Part shown: piece after piece, positions 1 to 11,720 of the stretch
Layout of the letters: each line of letters begins with the position of its first letter
Position numbering within the stretch: position 1 is the first letter of the stretch
NCBI GenBank assembly: GCA_031308135.1
Contig: JAHLJT010000631.1
Location: 264,014,925 to 264,078,924 of the forward strand
Reading direction: 5' to 3'
DNA length: 64,000 nt
Source of the DNA: Acheta domesticus
Lineage: Eukaryota; Arthropoda; Insecta; Orthoptera; Gryllidae
Translations under genes and position numbers: made by a program
The notes under the pieces: generated by a model
What the model saw: only the letters and a program-made list of their open reading frames with translations
The model's database searches: none
What the model was told of the DNA's origin: nothing

Positions 1-47
1 GCGGCGGCGAGGGCGGCGGCGAGGGCGGCGGCGAGGGCGGCGGCGAG

Positions 48-78
<31 letters not shown>

Positions 79-99
79 AGGGCGGCGGCGAGGGCGGCG
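1..99. repeat. 12-bp GC-rich minisatellite (left edge)
   Basis: The unit gcggcggcgagg repeats about eight times, with one copy shortened to 9 bp, and the array continues past the left window edge. Reading frames through it are simple Gly/Ala/Arg-rich repeats and not credible proteins. Confidence 0.9.
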
Positions 100-464
100 T
101 GCGTGAGCCGTATGCAGTGTGCGTGGGCGCGCGTGATTGATTCTCGCGCGTCGTGGGCGCTGGCCAAATGAATGGCGACGACGACCGCTGCGCCCTTGTT
201 CTTGCGGCCTCCGCCGCTGGCAGGGAGGGCGATATTGGGGCCGCGATTGAATTTTTCATAAAGGCGCGTGTGGGGAAAGAAAGTGTTGAGCGATTGTCAG
301 AGCGTGGCTGCTATATTTGACGTGTTTCGGGTGATATACACGCTACCATCACTCAACAAATCAATAAGTTGGACAATATGTTTTGAAAAATTGTTTCAGC
401 GTCTTTGTTCTATGATATTATTGTTCAATTATTACTTTCTCGCTATGAAGTAGAGAGAAAGGTA
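100..464. other. Non-coding stretch, nothing recognised
   Basis: GC-rich up to about 245, then AT-rich. A short open frame at 268-453 has no recognisable features. It may lie in a downstream intron of the minus-strand prominin-like gene, but no exon was found here. Confidence 0.5.
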
Positions 465-960
465 TGTAATGCTGGGCAAAAAAATAGCGAATTTTCGGCA
501 GAAAAACTCTTATTAACAGTGTCCTGGTAAAGAAAAAGTGGATAAATTCAGGTGGTTAAATTCAAAGAAATCCTCTAACACGTGGTGTAGCCAGAAACCA
601 TGTTTTGTTGGGTTCTTCATACCAAAAAATTGAATGACAGAAAAACGTCTATCGGTCGGACTGTCGGTCCGTCCGTCAGTGAACTTTGTTAGCGGCTAAA
701 CTGTCAAAAATTGATATTCTCCAATCGATCTGGCTGATGCCGCTGCCTCTTGATTTTGAAAGCGCTATTTTAATTTGGAGGGGTCCTTTACATGAAGTTA
801 CTGAGTCATTTTCCAAATAAAAAAAAAAGTCTTCATCGTTTTGATTAAATTTTGTTGTTGGATAGTGTGAAGGACAGTTAAGAGAATAACGCAGATCTCG
901 TGTTCGTTAAAAAATCTGATCTTTGAAAATCTCAAAAGTTAAAAAAAAATTGATTATTTA
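465..960 (+). repeat. Dispersed repeat family D1, copy 1
   Basis: This roughly 500-bp block aligns by eye over most of its length with 43640-44295 (plus) and with the reverse complement of 24285-24826. Shared landmarks in order are a cagaaaaa/ttctt block, aaaaagtggataaattca, a ccatgtttt segment, an aaacgtctgtcc-like segment, an attgatattc segment and a gtgaaggaca segment. The last 100-150 bp seen in the other copies are missing or too diverged here. There are no coding motifs and no clear terminal repeats, so the class is unknown. Confidence 0.7.
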
Positions 961-2719
961 GTGTGTATTGTATCTATTGTTATTCACGGAAAAATATCTG
1001 TATTCTATATTCTAAGTGTATCCATTCCTTTCAAGTGCTCTCTGAGAAGATTTGTTTCTATTTTAACAGGTAATAAAAAACAGAAAATTAAACTGTAATC
1101 CAAACAGTGCTAATTAACGTTACAGCAAACACCACAACTACCAATTGCACTAATCTACGTTACAACTCTCTATATAATTTCGAGAAGAATTCCATTTCTC
1201 CCGCGAGTGTTACCCTCGCAAGCATCGAGCAATCGATTGCTTGTGCTTGCTGCAGGGTATCGCCACAGGATCATTTTCGTAATTGTTTTGTTTATTGCAC
1301 GTGATTATAATTCAATAGCAGACTTAATTTGTAGTCGCACCCACGGAATACAAATTATACAGAAACGATTAGAACTAATGAAAGGCAATTTAGGCGCCGG
1401 TGCGCTCAAACGCAATAACGGAGGCGCGGGAAGTTCCGCAGGGGAGGGGGAATGGTGAGAGGGGGAGGTGCTCGCTGCGGTGAGCAGTATAGAGCGACGA
1501 AGGTGAGGGGCTGGAGAGAAGCTAAGAGGGGAGTAAGAGTGTGAGAAAGTAAAATGTTTTGTTGGGAAATTGGGGAGAGAGCAAAAGAAGAAGTATACGG
1601 AAAATTCGAGGTATTTTTTTAATGCGTAATGCGATAGCAGTGGGATAACAATTAGGCATCGTGGATGGGAAATGAGACCGGATATTTCCTAATCGTTCAA
1701 CGGGTATGGAGGTGATCGCATGCGATAATTAGTCGCTGTAAAATGGGTTTTCATTAATATGTTATATTTATTGAAATTATTTTTATTTTAAGAACTTTTG
1801 ATGTTTTACAACACATTGCCACATCCCTTTCGAGGGTTACCAGGTGAATACCTTTCCATTTTAAACATTGTTTATGTATGGTGTTACAGAAAGCTGGAAG
1901 AAATACACAATAAGCGTGCTTTCAACGATGAAAGGTCGAGGACAGAAGAACATATAATGTGATAAAATAATGAATGATTTACTTTTAATTTACTTTACTT
2001 TGCTAGCTCAGTTCTTTGGTTCTCATGCTCTCTATACAGAGAAGCCTGGAAGTCTGAAATTGTTTATATCCCGAAGGAATTACATATAACGTGGCACAAC
2101 AATAATTTTTGTTTATTAAAAATTGAATTTGGGATTAACAATATAAATTCTCTTGATTGATTGCATCAGGTTCACGGTACCAAATTGTCTGGCGTTGTGA
2201 AACTATGGCCCCGCAGTTCGTAGCCCCTTGGCTTCCGCGCCGAAAATCCCTCTTCGCGCCGGTCGTCGCCGAAGTCGTCTGCTTCTTTCTTGCTGACTCA
2301 CTTCTTGCACTATTGTTCCACAATCTATCCTCCCTATTCACGTCGATGTCCTCATATACGTCGTGTACTCATATAATTCAGATTACATTCGCGCCGCTAC
2401 CACCACGATGCCAGTCAACCACCAACTCTCTAGTCCAGAGCCCCCTCCTGCCCGTCAACAACCTTCGTTACCTAGTAACCGCGACCGTCCAGATTAAAGC
2501 GCGGCGTTTGTTCTGTAATATTTTGTATATTAGGATAATAAGGATATAAATTGAGTTATGAGGCGTGCGAAATATGGTGCATGTTCTGCGGTGCACTATG
2601 CATTTCTAGTATTACGTGTGTTTTGAGATAATATAACAAAATGTGATTTTAATTTATATGTGAATAATCCCTATAAACTCTGTGACGCCACGATAGTGTA
2701 GTGAAACTTTAAGGATGTG
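961..2719. other. Non-coding stretch, no gene seen
   Basis: Mostly AT-rich, with a purine-rich patch at about 1430-1560 and a more GC-rich, pyrimidine-rich patch at 2160-2500. The 130-codon open frame in the second patch has no recognisable domain and probably reflects low stop density. Confidence 0.5.
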
Positions 2720-2960
2720 TTTAAGGGGGAACAAGAGAACGATAACATAGAACGCGGCACATGACCCATTTGTTAAGGTAATTTGTCTGGTACTGATAAG
2801 AGAATCAACGGAATACTAGCCATCAGAGGAGCCTGTTGCTAGAATCTTCCTTCAAATAGTGGTCAATTCGACCAGTTACCTACCTAATGATAATTTGCCA
2901 CCGCGAAGAGTCAAACTCACAGACTTCTCGGTCTCGATGCTGCAAGGACAACAATTACAG
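2720..2960 (-). mobile_element. tRNA-derived SINE (family S1), diverged fragment
   Basis: Read on the minus strand, this matches the 5' half of the S1 family, whose best copy is 42799-43352. The order is a tRNA-like head, a segment like gctagtcgacc and ending at the poorly conserved 'acaaacggg' box. It is strongly diverged, and the B-box is decayed. The related copy at 3530-3790 shares the same divergent positions, so both may come from an older subfamily or a local duplication. Confidence 0.6.
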
Positions 2961-3529
2961 AGGCGTAGTCCGACAGAATACTTTGATAAAAATAAAGAAA
3001 AACACATTTTTACACCTAAACACTAAATTTAATTGATTGAACACGTATGATATATAGTTACGCAATATATTTTAAAGGTTTTTATAGATATACCTATATA
3101 ACGTTACTTTCAGACGACACGCTTCCTTGCTGCTGTCCACACACGGCTTTTGAGCAGTCTCTGCAGTAGTACCTCGTCACGCGACCTTTGTTGTGATCGC
3201 CGTCGTTCCATTATGATTGCTAAATGTTCAGAACAACACTTAAATTCTTTAAGACAAGTTATTTATTATTCATTTTCGCATTTATTCTTCACAATATTAG
3301 GCAATAGAGCGCAAAAAAAAAAACTGATGTATTTACAAAGGCGTAGTCTACTTGCCGACGCGTGTTGGCGTACACCGGAAATAAGCACGCGCGCGAAGTT
3401 ACGTGTAATTCCCTAGCTAGTCACACAATGAAGGTACTTAGAGTTTCAGAAACGGGGAGTGATGGGCAGGGGGTGGGGGAGCTTGCGACACTAGTTGCGT
3501 CGTCTGATAGACGACGCCTTTGTAATGTA
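2961..3529. other. Non-coding spacer between two old SINE copies
   Basis: AT-rich to 3110, then mixed sequence with short open frames that show no domain. The short string ggcgtagtc occurs at both 2963 and 3341, which may be the trace of a local duplication. Confidence 0.4.
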
Positions 3530-3790
3530 AGGTTCAGGAGAGAAGAAAGGACAAGCAAGTGGAACAGAATGCAGTACATGACCTATTTGTTAAAGGTACT
3601 GTCTGTGGTATTGATCAGAGAATCAACGGATAACTACCCATCAGAGGAGCCAGCAGCTAGAAGTTTCCTTCAAATAGAGGTCAAGTCGACCAGTTACCTA
3701 GGTAATGACGCCAATTTGCCACCGCGTCGAGCCGAACTCACGGACCTCCGATAACGATGTTGCAAGGACAACAATATTGCCGCTGAGCTC
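3530..3790 (-). mobile_element. tRNA-derived SINE (family S1), diverged fragment
   Basis: The minus-strand reading matches the S1 5' half and is about 75% alike by eye to the neighbouring copy at 2720-2960. Shared blocks include catcagaggagcc, ttccttcaaatag and tttgccaccgcg. The open frame across it is incidental. Confidence 0.62.
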
Positions 3791-4263
3791 TTGTAATCGA
3801 TAAAAGGGGAAGGAGTTTCAAATGTAGATGACGCAGGGAGGGCAGGGAGGTCTTAAGGGGAAGTATTCGAAAGAGAAATACAAGAGAACGTGTGATATTG
3901 TTAAAAGCTAAACAGAACACGGTTGAAATATTGCATAGCTCGATGAACAGCTGAATTGCGTGGAGGTGGTCTTGAAACCTGCTCGCCTGGCCTAGAAATA
4001 TCTTTCCAATAGGAAAATCGGCACCAAATCGATCACGAAAGATTGGCAATTTACAGATTGTTTTTATTTTATAATTAATGATGGGGACTTCATTTTAAAT
4101 GAAAATAACAATACTCATTTCGTACGAACTCTGTAATATGATATGTCACATTATGACATTCGTAGTTTGATGACTGCTACATTTCATTGATAAAGGAATT
4201 GTGTCGTCGAAGGGTTTCAAGAGTGAAAAAAGAAATGACAATGATACAGGAGAAATAAATATC

Positions 4264-4297
<34 letters not shown>

Positions 4298-4744
4298 GCG
4301 ACCAACTGGGGATTTTCACTTTTAAGATTTCATAGTACAATTTCGAGTAAGTTAGTTTACTTGAAATTGTTAGCTAAATTATAGCTGTTAAAATAAGCAT
4401 TAAATATACTTCAGTTTATCGCAATTTCTTACGAACTGGTTGAAATTTGAACGTTCATATATTACAGAAATCAGCTATTTAATTTGGTGTCATCATTTCT
4501 ATATTTTTTTTAAAATCAATACTTCATCTTTAAAAATAATGCTTCTGAACCTGAACTGTTTTCTTCATTATCAAAACATGAATCTTGTTTCAATTGAATA
4601 GATTACAATCATTCCATTTCTGCCTTTCAGGCAGATTCGTCTGCCTGTAATTACTTTCGTCCCTATCCCGTAGGTTCCTCTTCTAAACGAAAAGCCATTC
4701 AGGTTAGTGTTCGCATACATAACCTCAACTTTGTCGCTTTAAAG
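3791..4744. other. Non-coding stretch with a GT microsatellite
   Basis: AT-rich DNA with no exon-like signal that I can support. It contains the GT tract listed separately. Confidence 0.5.
4265..4295. repeat. (GT)15 microsatellite
   Basis: A perfect dinucleotide tract of about 31 bases. Confidence 0.95.
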
Positions 4745-4945
4745 CGGGCGTCCCCTGTGTTCGCTTTCGACCGCGGGCGGCCCGCTGGCTGCGCGGCGAG
4801 AGCTTATTTGCATAGGCCGCCGCCAGGGGCGCTCTGCCGCGAGCGCCGCCCTCACACCGCGTTCGCCGCTTTCATGGGCCCACTTTTTGTGGCGTCCGCC
4901 CAAACGCACTCGCAGAGAGGCACTTTAATAAATTCAATTTGGCTG
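4745..4945. other. Isolated GC-rich patch with octamer-like motif
   Basis: A 200-bp GC- and CpG-rich island in AT-rich surroundings. It holds an ATTTGCAT octamer at about 4807 and, close by, the string gccaggggcgctc, which resembles a CTCF core but is one base short. A 63-codon open frame crosses it without recognisable features. A conserved regulatory element is possible but unproven. Confidence 0.3.
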
Positions 4946-6546
4946 TGACGCCAGGTGACTACCTGCCCATTATTCCTATTTGCAGACGGTTTGGAAGCTA
5001 TTAACGAGCCCGCAATGAGTTTAAAAGATATTGCGGAGAATCATAGTTCTCGCATATAGCTTCTATTTATGAGTCGAGTAATGGTCAAGTGATATTTTTC
5101 TTGTGAATATATCCTCACAATTGGAACTCTACTATTGGATATGTGAAAGAAATTTTATGGTCTTTATTTGCAAATATTTCTTTACAAAATGGGAGTCTGT
5201 GAACTTCCAAACATGGCATTTGTTTGCATTAGTAGTAAGAATCGATTGCTTTTAGAATTTATAGAAGGGTATCTAAGCACTTTTTTGCATTAAATGGGTG
5301 CGAAAAATTGTAATTTGTCTTTCACATGATCTCAAAGACATATTATCAAATTTCAAGTATTGATTCCAAAGAATTTTTCATGCTGTGTAGTTTACTTTAG
5401 AAGCTACATACTGTTCTGATTTTTAGTATTCAATTAGCATTGATTATTCGTAAGAGTTTGTAAAACTTGCAAAGACGGCGAAGCTTTGGAGTACTTTTTC
5501 TGCTTGAGATCACGTCTGTTAACATCAGACTCTTAACTTTGCTGTGATTCTCGGTTCCATTTCGCCCCAAATAAAATTTGAATTTCTTGTATAACTTAAG
5601 AAAATTGTGCCTTTTTTTCGGAAAATTATCTACCCCCGTGATCTTATTGACAAACAATCTTGTAATAAATAAAGCGGAAACATTATTCTTCTTTATTAGA
5701 TGAAATAAAATTGTTTTAATTATTTTGTAATTTCAAATTTTTAATTTTTACACAGTATTATACCAGGCCAATAAGTAGAAATTCTTGGGCCTGTGGCTCG
5801 TTTCGATAAACCGATTCTTGAGAGCTGAAAGTTAATTAAGACCCTAGTATTGATAACGTCACCCGAAAGAAACCCATAGGTCACACCATGTTTGATTTCT
5901 GATAATTGTACCATCAGAAAAGTTATCAGCTTTCAGCAATTAACTTTCCTAAATCATAATGGGATTAGGTAAATCTCTCCGGTACTCTTCTCCACTCTTC
6001 ATGATGCAAACTAATAACTTTTAAGACTTTATTGTCGAAACAAACTTAAGTGTTTTTTAATTTTTATTGCTTGAAGATCTCAAACGTGTACAAGTTGAAA
6101 CCAAGTAATTAAGGAAAATAGTTCTTTATTTCCGTGCTAATCTAAAAAAAATTAAATAGTATTTCTCACTACCCAGTAAGTTATTGAAAACGTTCAATCT
6201 ATCTTATCAAAACATTTCTAGTTTTATGGAAATGTAAAGGTGTTTTAAGTTGAATACTTCAGTTTTCAAACATTAAGATTCAATGAATTGAGCCCAAATG
6301 TTCTAAAAGTTAAATAACAATTAATTTCGCACAACAAGTATTTATCATGTTATAATTTTCCATGAAGGGTTGTTTAATTTAACTAGAGGAAATATTTACA
6401 AATTTTGCTCGCCTCTTTGTACATTTCCAATATTTTTTTTCACTTATAAGATATTCCTAAAATCCTACAATCTGCAGAACCTTTTAAATTCTAAACTTTT
6501 TTTAAGTATATGATATTCTCCTAGTTCCTATTCTCTATATATCTGG
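4946..6546. other. AT-rich non-coding stretch
   Basis: No coding, RNA or mobile-element signal recognised. A weak inverted pair (gaaagttaatt and its complement) lies at about 5828-5950. Confidence 0.5.
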
Positions 6547-7074
6547 TGCCGAGAGAGGTAGCTTAGGATATCAACTGATGTCACTGTAGTGTCTTTGACC
6601 GGGACATCGTAGGTTCACGTCCCGACGGTGGCAGAATTTTCTACACTAGCTTGTCAGTTAAGTCGAGTTCTGTCGCTGGGTGAAAGAGAATTCTCGCGAT
6701 CGGCTGCACTGATCGATAGTTTTGCGTGGTTTTCCCGATCAATGGAACAGTACCTTAACAAACAGGCCAAGGGCTGCACGCAATCTTTCCTTGCTCTTCG
6801 TTGCACTGTCCTTATCCCTCACACGTACACACTTACATTTACATGTACTACGGTACCACACATGTGGGAGACCAGTCGGGAGCTTAGGGCTTGTCCCGGA
6901 CCTGGGGCGATACCCCACTGCTCGGAGATACCTAGTTGGGGAAAACCCCACTAGACGACGGAAGGTCGGCACCGGATGTCACTATTCAACGGGGTAGGTC
7001 ACCGCCACCTCACCGGCGAGAAACACACTGCACTAATGGGACAAATGACGCTCCTGGAGTCACTAATCAATCTT
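6547..7074 (+). mobile_element. tRNA-derived SINE (family S1), near full length
   Basis: The element starts with a tRNA-like head whose B-box is aggttcacgtccc. A middle part follows, with a cgatcggctgcactgatcg segment and the 'acaaac' box, then a pyrimidine-rich stretch with acacttac motifs. Next comes a conserved 3' domain (gggagac, gagatacctagttgggg, gacggaaggtcggc), and the element ends at an aatcaatc tail. Length is about 528 bp, as in the other complete copies. Target duplications are not clear. Open frames on both strands are by-products. Confidence 0.85.
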
Positions 7075-8429
7075 TAGATCAGGTGACAACAAAATTGAAA
7101 TGCTATCAAATATTCCCTTACGAAGATACTTTTGAATGGTGTATTTTGCCTTTCACATTCTTTGGCAGAAAACTAAAATTTAATTGTTTTAAAATTTAAT
7201 AATACACTTTTTCAAAGTTAATAAGGCATCTAAAAACAGTTAAGTTTTGCTTTTAGTTGTACTATTGTAAACTACGAATGAAAGTATACTTTTATCCGGT
7301 TTCAATTCATTTACATGTTCTTTTCTTTCTAATGAAGAAATGATTTGTATTCATCCCATATTGCCATAGTAATTACCAATTTCCAGGCCAGCAATATTAA
7401 TTATTACTCGACTTTTGTTTCGAACATACTAATTGGATTGATCTGCTTTAACATTATAGAACACAGGGAATCCGAATGTTTCGTGACATATAAATTAAAT
7501 TAATTAGTTCCAAGAAAAGACAGGCAATTTAGTTGCGTTGGGATTCATGGAACAAATTACGCCCTTGCTTAAATACAGTATTTCTATGAACTTTAATTGA
7601 ATTCTCTAATCAGTGCCGTTGCCTGAAACTACATTCCAAAAATCTGCGTGGGTTCATGAATTGATTCACATGTAAAAAACTGGATTTTTATGAAATGTAC
7701 AGGAGTATTAAAATAATTTAATGACAGAATCAATTAAATTTTAAATGAATGTCGAAAATTCATTAAAATGTTTCATAAACGTATTTATCAGTTGGGGGAA
7801 ACATATTTTTAGTGTACAAATTAATTGTGATTTTTATTATTTTATTACTGCGGGAAAAGAGAAAAGTTAGTTGGGTTAGTTAGTCAATTTCATTTATTTG
7901 TGGCAATCTCTAACTACGGGTAACTACGGTGAACACGGATACATGATTATGTGTCTGCACAAAGATGTACTTATTTCTACATTTTAGATTTCATTTACGA
8001 GCTTGAACATCTTAGCGAGAAACTTGCGGTTCGCTGAAAAACAGGGATTCGACTCGAATATTGAACGATTCCCGGGAAGTTTCGACAGTTGTTAACGCAG
8101 ATATTGAATGAAAACTGCCTCTTCCCTTGTATTGAATATTCTTTTCATCATCCTTTCTCATCATTCATCCCTAACAATGTCAACATCACTTATAGTATTG
8201 CCCGAAAAACAAAATAGTCTCAAGAGTCAAAGCAAAATAAATAAAACAAACCCACGCTTCAGTTTGTCACAATAATACACTTCTCCACGTGTTCTGTAAG
8301 TAACGCGCAGCACGTTTTTGTCTTTATGTTCATCAGTGCCGTACATTCTCGTTTCAATAAATGTAGCTCAGGCTGCAAAACCGTTTCAGCGCCATGCGGT
8401 AGGCGTTCAGTGATGAGCCCCGGCTAATC
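7075..8429. other. AT-rich non-coding stretch
   Basis: No feature recognised. By position it would be in intron 2 of the prominin-like gene if that gene continues leftwards. Confidence 0.45.
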
Positions 8430-8793
8430 AAGACAAAACGTAGCTGCGGGTGCGCGGCGCGCGGGTGGCGCTCCCAGTGGCGCGCGGCGGAAGCTGCAGC
8501 GCGAGGCGCGGCGCGGCGCGCGTCTGTCGCAGAGCCTCCCCACCCCCGCCCCCGCCCCCGGTCGATCGACCCGCGCCGCGCCGCGCCGCGCCGGGCGCCC
8601 GCCACAACTTCTCGCATTCCGCCGAGGCTCGGCTACGTGAGCGCTCGCTCCGCCCCGCCCCTCCCTTCCGCCCACGCGCCCCGCCGCCGCCCCGCCCCGC
8701 ACGGAGGCCGCGCAGGTGCCTGGGCGGCTGGCTTTGCCGCGCGCCGTCGCCCCGGCCGCAGCTCGGCGCCACTCGGCGACCTCTGGTCGTTCT
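8430..8793. other. CpG island
   Basis: About 360 bp of very GC- and CpG-rich sequence with runs such as gcgccgcgcc. Several overlapping Arg/Ala/Pro-rich open frames exist on both strands, as expected when stop codons are rare, and none shows a domain. The right border is a SINE insertion site. This could be a promoter or a GC-rich exon of an unrecognised transcript. Confidence 0.5.
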
Positions 8794-8806
8794 TGATCTG
8801 CTCTCC

Positions 8807-9301
8807 AGTGCCTCTGACCGGGAGGTCTTGGGTTCGAGTCTCGATGGCGGCAGGATTTCCGACACTAGCTGGTCAGCTAGGGCGATGCCAGTGTGGAGGA
8901 GAATTCTCGTGGCCGGCTGCTCTGATCGGTAGTTTTCCGTGGTTAATCATATCAGCGCCACGCGAATGCCGGAGCAGTACCCTAACAAACGGGAAACAGA
9001 TCGCGCGCGGTCTTTCCTTCCTCTTCCTTATCCTATCCTCTCCCCTCACATACACACTTACACTAACGTGCACTACTCTACCATACATGCCAGGAGACCG
9101 GTCGGGGGCTTAGAGCTTGTTTCGGCTGGGGCGGTGCCACCCTGGTGAGAGTTACCGCCAGTCGACGGTAGGTCGGCGCCGGATCTCACCATCCAGCGGG
9201 GGAATATCACAGCCATATAACGATGGCAAAACATGCACTACACTTACGGGAATAATGACCTCAGTAGTTGACTCACCCGGAATCATTAACAATCAATCAA
9301 C
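8807..9301 (+). mobile_element. tRNA-derived SINE (family S1) with target duplication
   Basis: A 5'-shortened S1 copy beginning just inside the tRNA-like head. The B-box gggttcgagtc is present, and the 3' domain (ggtaggtcggcgccggatctc) and aatcaatcaa tail are well kept. It is flanked by tgatctgctctcc (8794-8806) and tgatctgttctcc (9302-9314), a 13-bp target duplication with one mismatch. This is direct evidence of LINE-type retroposition into the edge of the CpG island. Confidence 0.9.
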
Positions 9302-9314
9302 TGATCTGTTCTCC

Positions 9315-10560
9315 CATTAGCCTGTTTCTCACTCCCTGTGTACATGCGCTTAGTTCCCTTGCCTTGTAGATTTCTCGGACCTTTTTTCCACTTGTCAACT
9401 CCTCCTGTTATACCTCTATCTCTTCGTGGCTGCGAATCTCGGTTCGCTCATTTTTTCGCCTCCGCCTTTTCCATTCCTCCTTCTTTTAACACTTGTATTC
9501 ACGCTTCCGCTTTCCTGCTCGTACGCAGCGCAGGTGCCTTCCCGCTGCACCGGTGGCGTTGGCGCGCCCCATCGCCTCTGCCACCGTCGCTTACGCCTGT
9601 TGGGGTTGACACTATCTAGCCATCCCTTCCTCCCTCCTGCCCACACCTTTGTCCTCTTTTTCCTCTGTGTTATGTCCACCAAAATAACATAGTACAGGAC
9701 AAATCAATAAATTATTTATTTCTAATTCCAGTACAGCGTCCATACATTTTCACTAAACAAAACATGTTGAAATAAAAGCTCTCTCTACGCGAAGCGCCTA
9801 TCTGTACGGGTTTCCAACGCACGATACTCCAGTGTATAGACTCCGCGCTCCCCATGCGCGAACCGTAGACCTCACTGCGTACTTCATGCTGGCGGAGCGG
9901 GGCTGGCCTTCCGACTGTAGGATCTGGACTATGACGGCACTGTCCACTGGGTGCCGGCTCGCTCCCTTTAAAGGGCCGATGGGAGGCAGTGAGACTCGCA
10001 CTCGAGCTTGAGCCTGCTGGGCCGTATCCACGGCTTGCAACTGCCGCCGCCGATCGCCGACAGAGCGCGCTGTGTAGCCGCTCGCGCGCCAATTACAAAC
10101 GTCATGCGCGACCTGACCAGCGCGACATGACACTGTCTGCACTAAATTCCTAGGATATACCCGCCCATAGAACTTTTCTTGATCTATTTACTCCTCTGAT
10201 CCTCCACCGAGTCATCTCTCCTCTTTACTAACTTTGATACTGTGCAACTATGTCCACCCATTCCTTCTCCCCATCTTGCCGCCTCCCTTTTGCAATCCAT
10301 CGTTTCTTTTGTACCTATATTCTGCTTTTCCCTCTCTATCCCTAATTCCTATACGCATCCACAGTTGGCAATTCCGTTCTCTCAACATTTGCCAAGACAA
10401 TACTTTTGCTCATTGATGTCTCATCGGCACACACTACACGGCTGTGCATATAATAATGATTCCTCTCTGACTCCTGATTCTCTCAACTATACCTACACTA
10501 TCTTACCTTTCACATCATCACTTTGTCATTTCATCAATCTAATCTCGGACCCCCCTGTTC
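9315..10560. other. Pyrimidine-rich non-coding blocks
   Basis: Two C/T-rich blocks on the plus strand, about 9315-9690 and 10150-10555, flank a more balanced stretch at 9690-10140. They have no tandem unit. Open frames here (88-137 codons) are biased to Ser/Leu/Pro/Phe, the signature of pyrimidine skew, and are not supported as genes. Similar blocks occur near 30.2, 47.5 and 60.8 kb. Confidence 0.45.
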
Positions 10561-10857
10561 CGTCTGGAACGACGGAGGCAGCAAAGACCACATATAGTGC
10601 GAATCGGCACCTCCGGATGCTGGTGAGGAGCGCAGATACCAAGAGCAGGAGTTGATGATGGGTCTAAAGCAGCTACGTGAAGAGCCTGTATTGTCGAAAT
10701 TGGGAAGATATATGAGAGGGGCAGTGTTGTACTTGACTACGTACATCAATGATAAAATTGAAAGTATTTTCAGTATCATCTGGTTTCTACAAAGTCTCTT
10801 ACAATGTGGACCTTTCCTAGTGAAGAGTGTCTGGCATCGGGCTGGGATGTATACTGC

Positions 10858-11074
10858 GATTTTTCTAACTTTGCCCCTCAAGACCCGTCTTTACGATGAA
10901 ATATGTCACGGTATTTCGCGACGTTCTCAGTGGTGCCGCCAGGCATCGCATGATCGTGACCATAGCATTCCTTGCGACCATGCGACTTCTAGCGGTACGA
11001 TGGAGAAAGACGCGAAATGCCGTGTAATATTCCATCGTGGCCATAGGGGCTTGAGGGGACGAGTTAGAAAAATC
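10858..11074. mobile_element. Fold-back (near-palindromic) element
   Basis: The left half and the reverse complement of the right half align over about 100 bases per arm. The outer ends are gatttttctaac and gttagaaaaatc. Further in lie cccctcaag, acgatg and atttcgcg segments, each matched by its complement on the other side. The arms are diverged, so a perfect cruciform is no longer possible. No transposase is encoded and no clear target duplication was found. It fits a fold-back MITE or an old inverted duplication. Confidence 0.7.
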
Positions 11075-11288
11075 AAAAGATATCAATCAAAAGAAGTACG
11101 TTGCCTTCGTCAAATATTTTTGTCAATAATTTTCTGTCTTAGCCAGTTTCGCCCTCACCCCTTACTTTCCTCAGATGGGTCGTTGCCCGTCGCCTCTTTC
11201 CGAGTCCCTCTCCCCGGCTCACTCCTCCAGGTGGGGCTGTCGCCTCGAGTGGGCGTGGCCCGCCGCACGTCCAGCCTCGTACACTCAC

Positions 11289-11344
11289 CTGGGCGATGAG
11301 GCTGGGCACCGACACCCGCTTCCACAGCGCGTCCCGCAGCAGCT
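11289..11344 (-). CDS. Prominin-like gene, exon 2 (56 bp)
   Basis: On the minus strand this starts after the acceptor cctgttgcag and ends before the donor gtgagtgt, both consensus. It is 56 bp: two bases that complete the split codon left by exon 1 (G plus AG, Glu) and 18 further codons reading LLRDALWKRVSVPSLIAQ, ending in phase 0. Exon 1 at 25117-26128 ends in phase 1, so frame and splice sites agree. The joined peptide has the QP-x-DFP ... LR-x-x-L pattern that I recall from the ectodomain just before the first transmembrane segment of prominins. The next exon, expected to hold membrane span 1, was not found in the window and should lie left of base 1. The open frame extending beyond this exon on both sides is intronic. 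Confidence 0.6.
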
Positions 11345-11525
11345 CTGCAACAGGCACGTCGCGCGGGTCAGCGCCCCCTGGCCCCTCCCTCCGCACGTGC
11401 GGCGCGTGGGCGCTGCGCTGGGGCGCCGGGTGGGCCGGAGGGCGAGCGGCTTTGCGCGGGGGCGGGGCGGACGAGCTGGGCTGCGAGCAAAGGGCGCGCG
11501 ACGGACAGGCGGAAGGGCGGGCGGG

Positions 11526-11720
11526 CGGGCGTACGGATGGACGAATGGACGGATGGATGCATGGACGGATGGATGGATGGATGGATCGACGGACGCATGG
11601 ATGGACGGACGGATGGATGGACGGACGGACGGACGGATAGACGGACGGACGGATTGTTGAATGGACGGATGGATGGACGGACGGATGGAAGGACGGGCGG
11701 ACGGACGGATGGAGGGTCGG
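11526..11720. repeat. Tetranucleotide (GGAT/GGAC)n array
   Basis: About 48 copies of a 4-bp unit alternating ggat and ggac, with some gcat and gggc variants. The long open frames across it (DGWMDGRTDG-type on plus, HPSIHPSM-type on minus) are products of the repeat. Confidence 0.95.

Noticed and set aside
2180..2260. LTR-retrotransposon primer-binding-site-like string (tggcgttgtgaaac) followed by an open frame
   Set aside because: No long terminal repeats, no gag/pol motif in the 130-codon frame, and no second copy in the window.
4805..4850. CTCF binding site
   Set aside because: The core is one G short of the usual motif; kept only as a weak observation on the GC-rich patch.
8354..8932. 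Overlapping Arg/Ala/Pro-rich frames in the 8.4-kb CpG island
   Set aside because: All frames are open because stops are rare in GC-rich DNA; no splice-bounded or domain-bearing reading could be chosen.
10652..11299. 215-codon plus-strand open frame
   Set aside because: It runs across the fold-back element and into the antisense of the prominin-like exon 2 region, with no domain.
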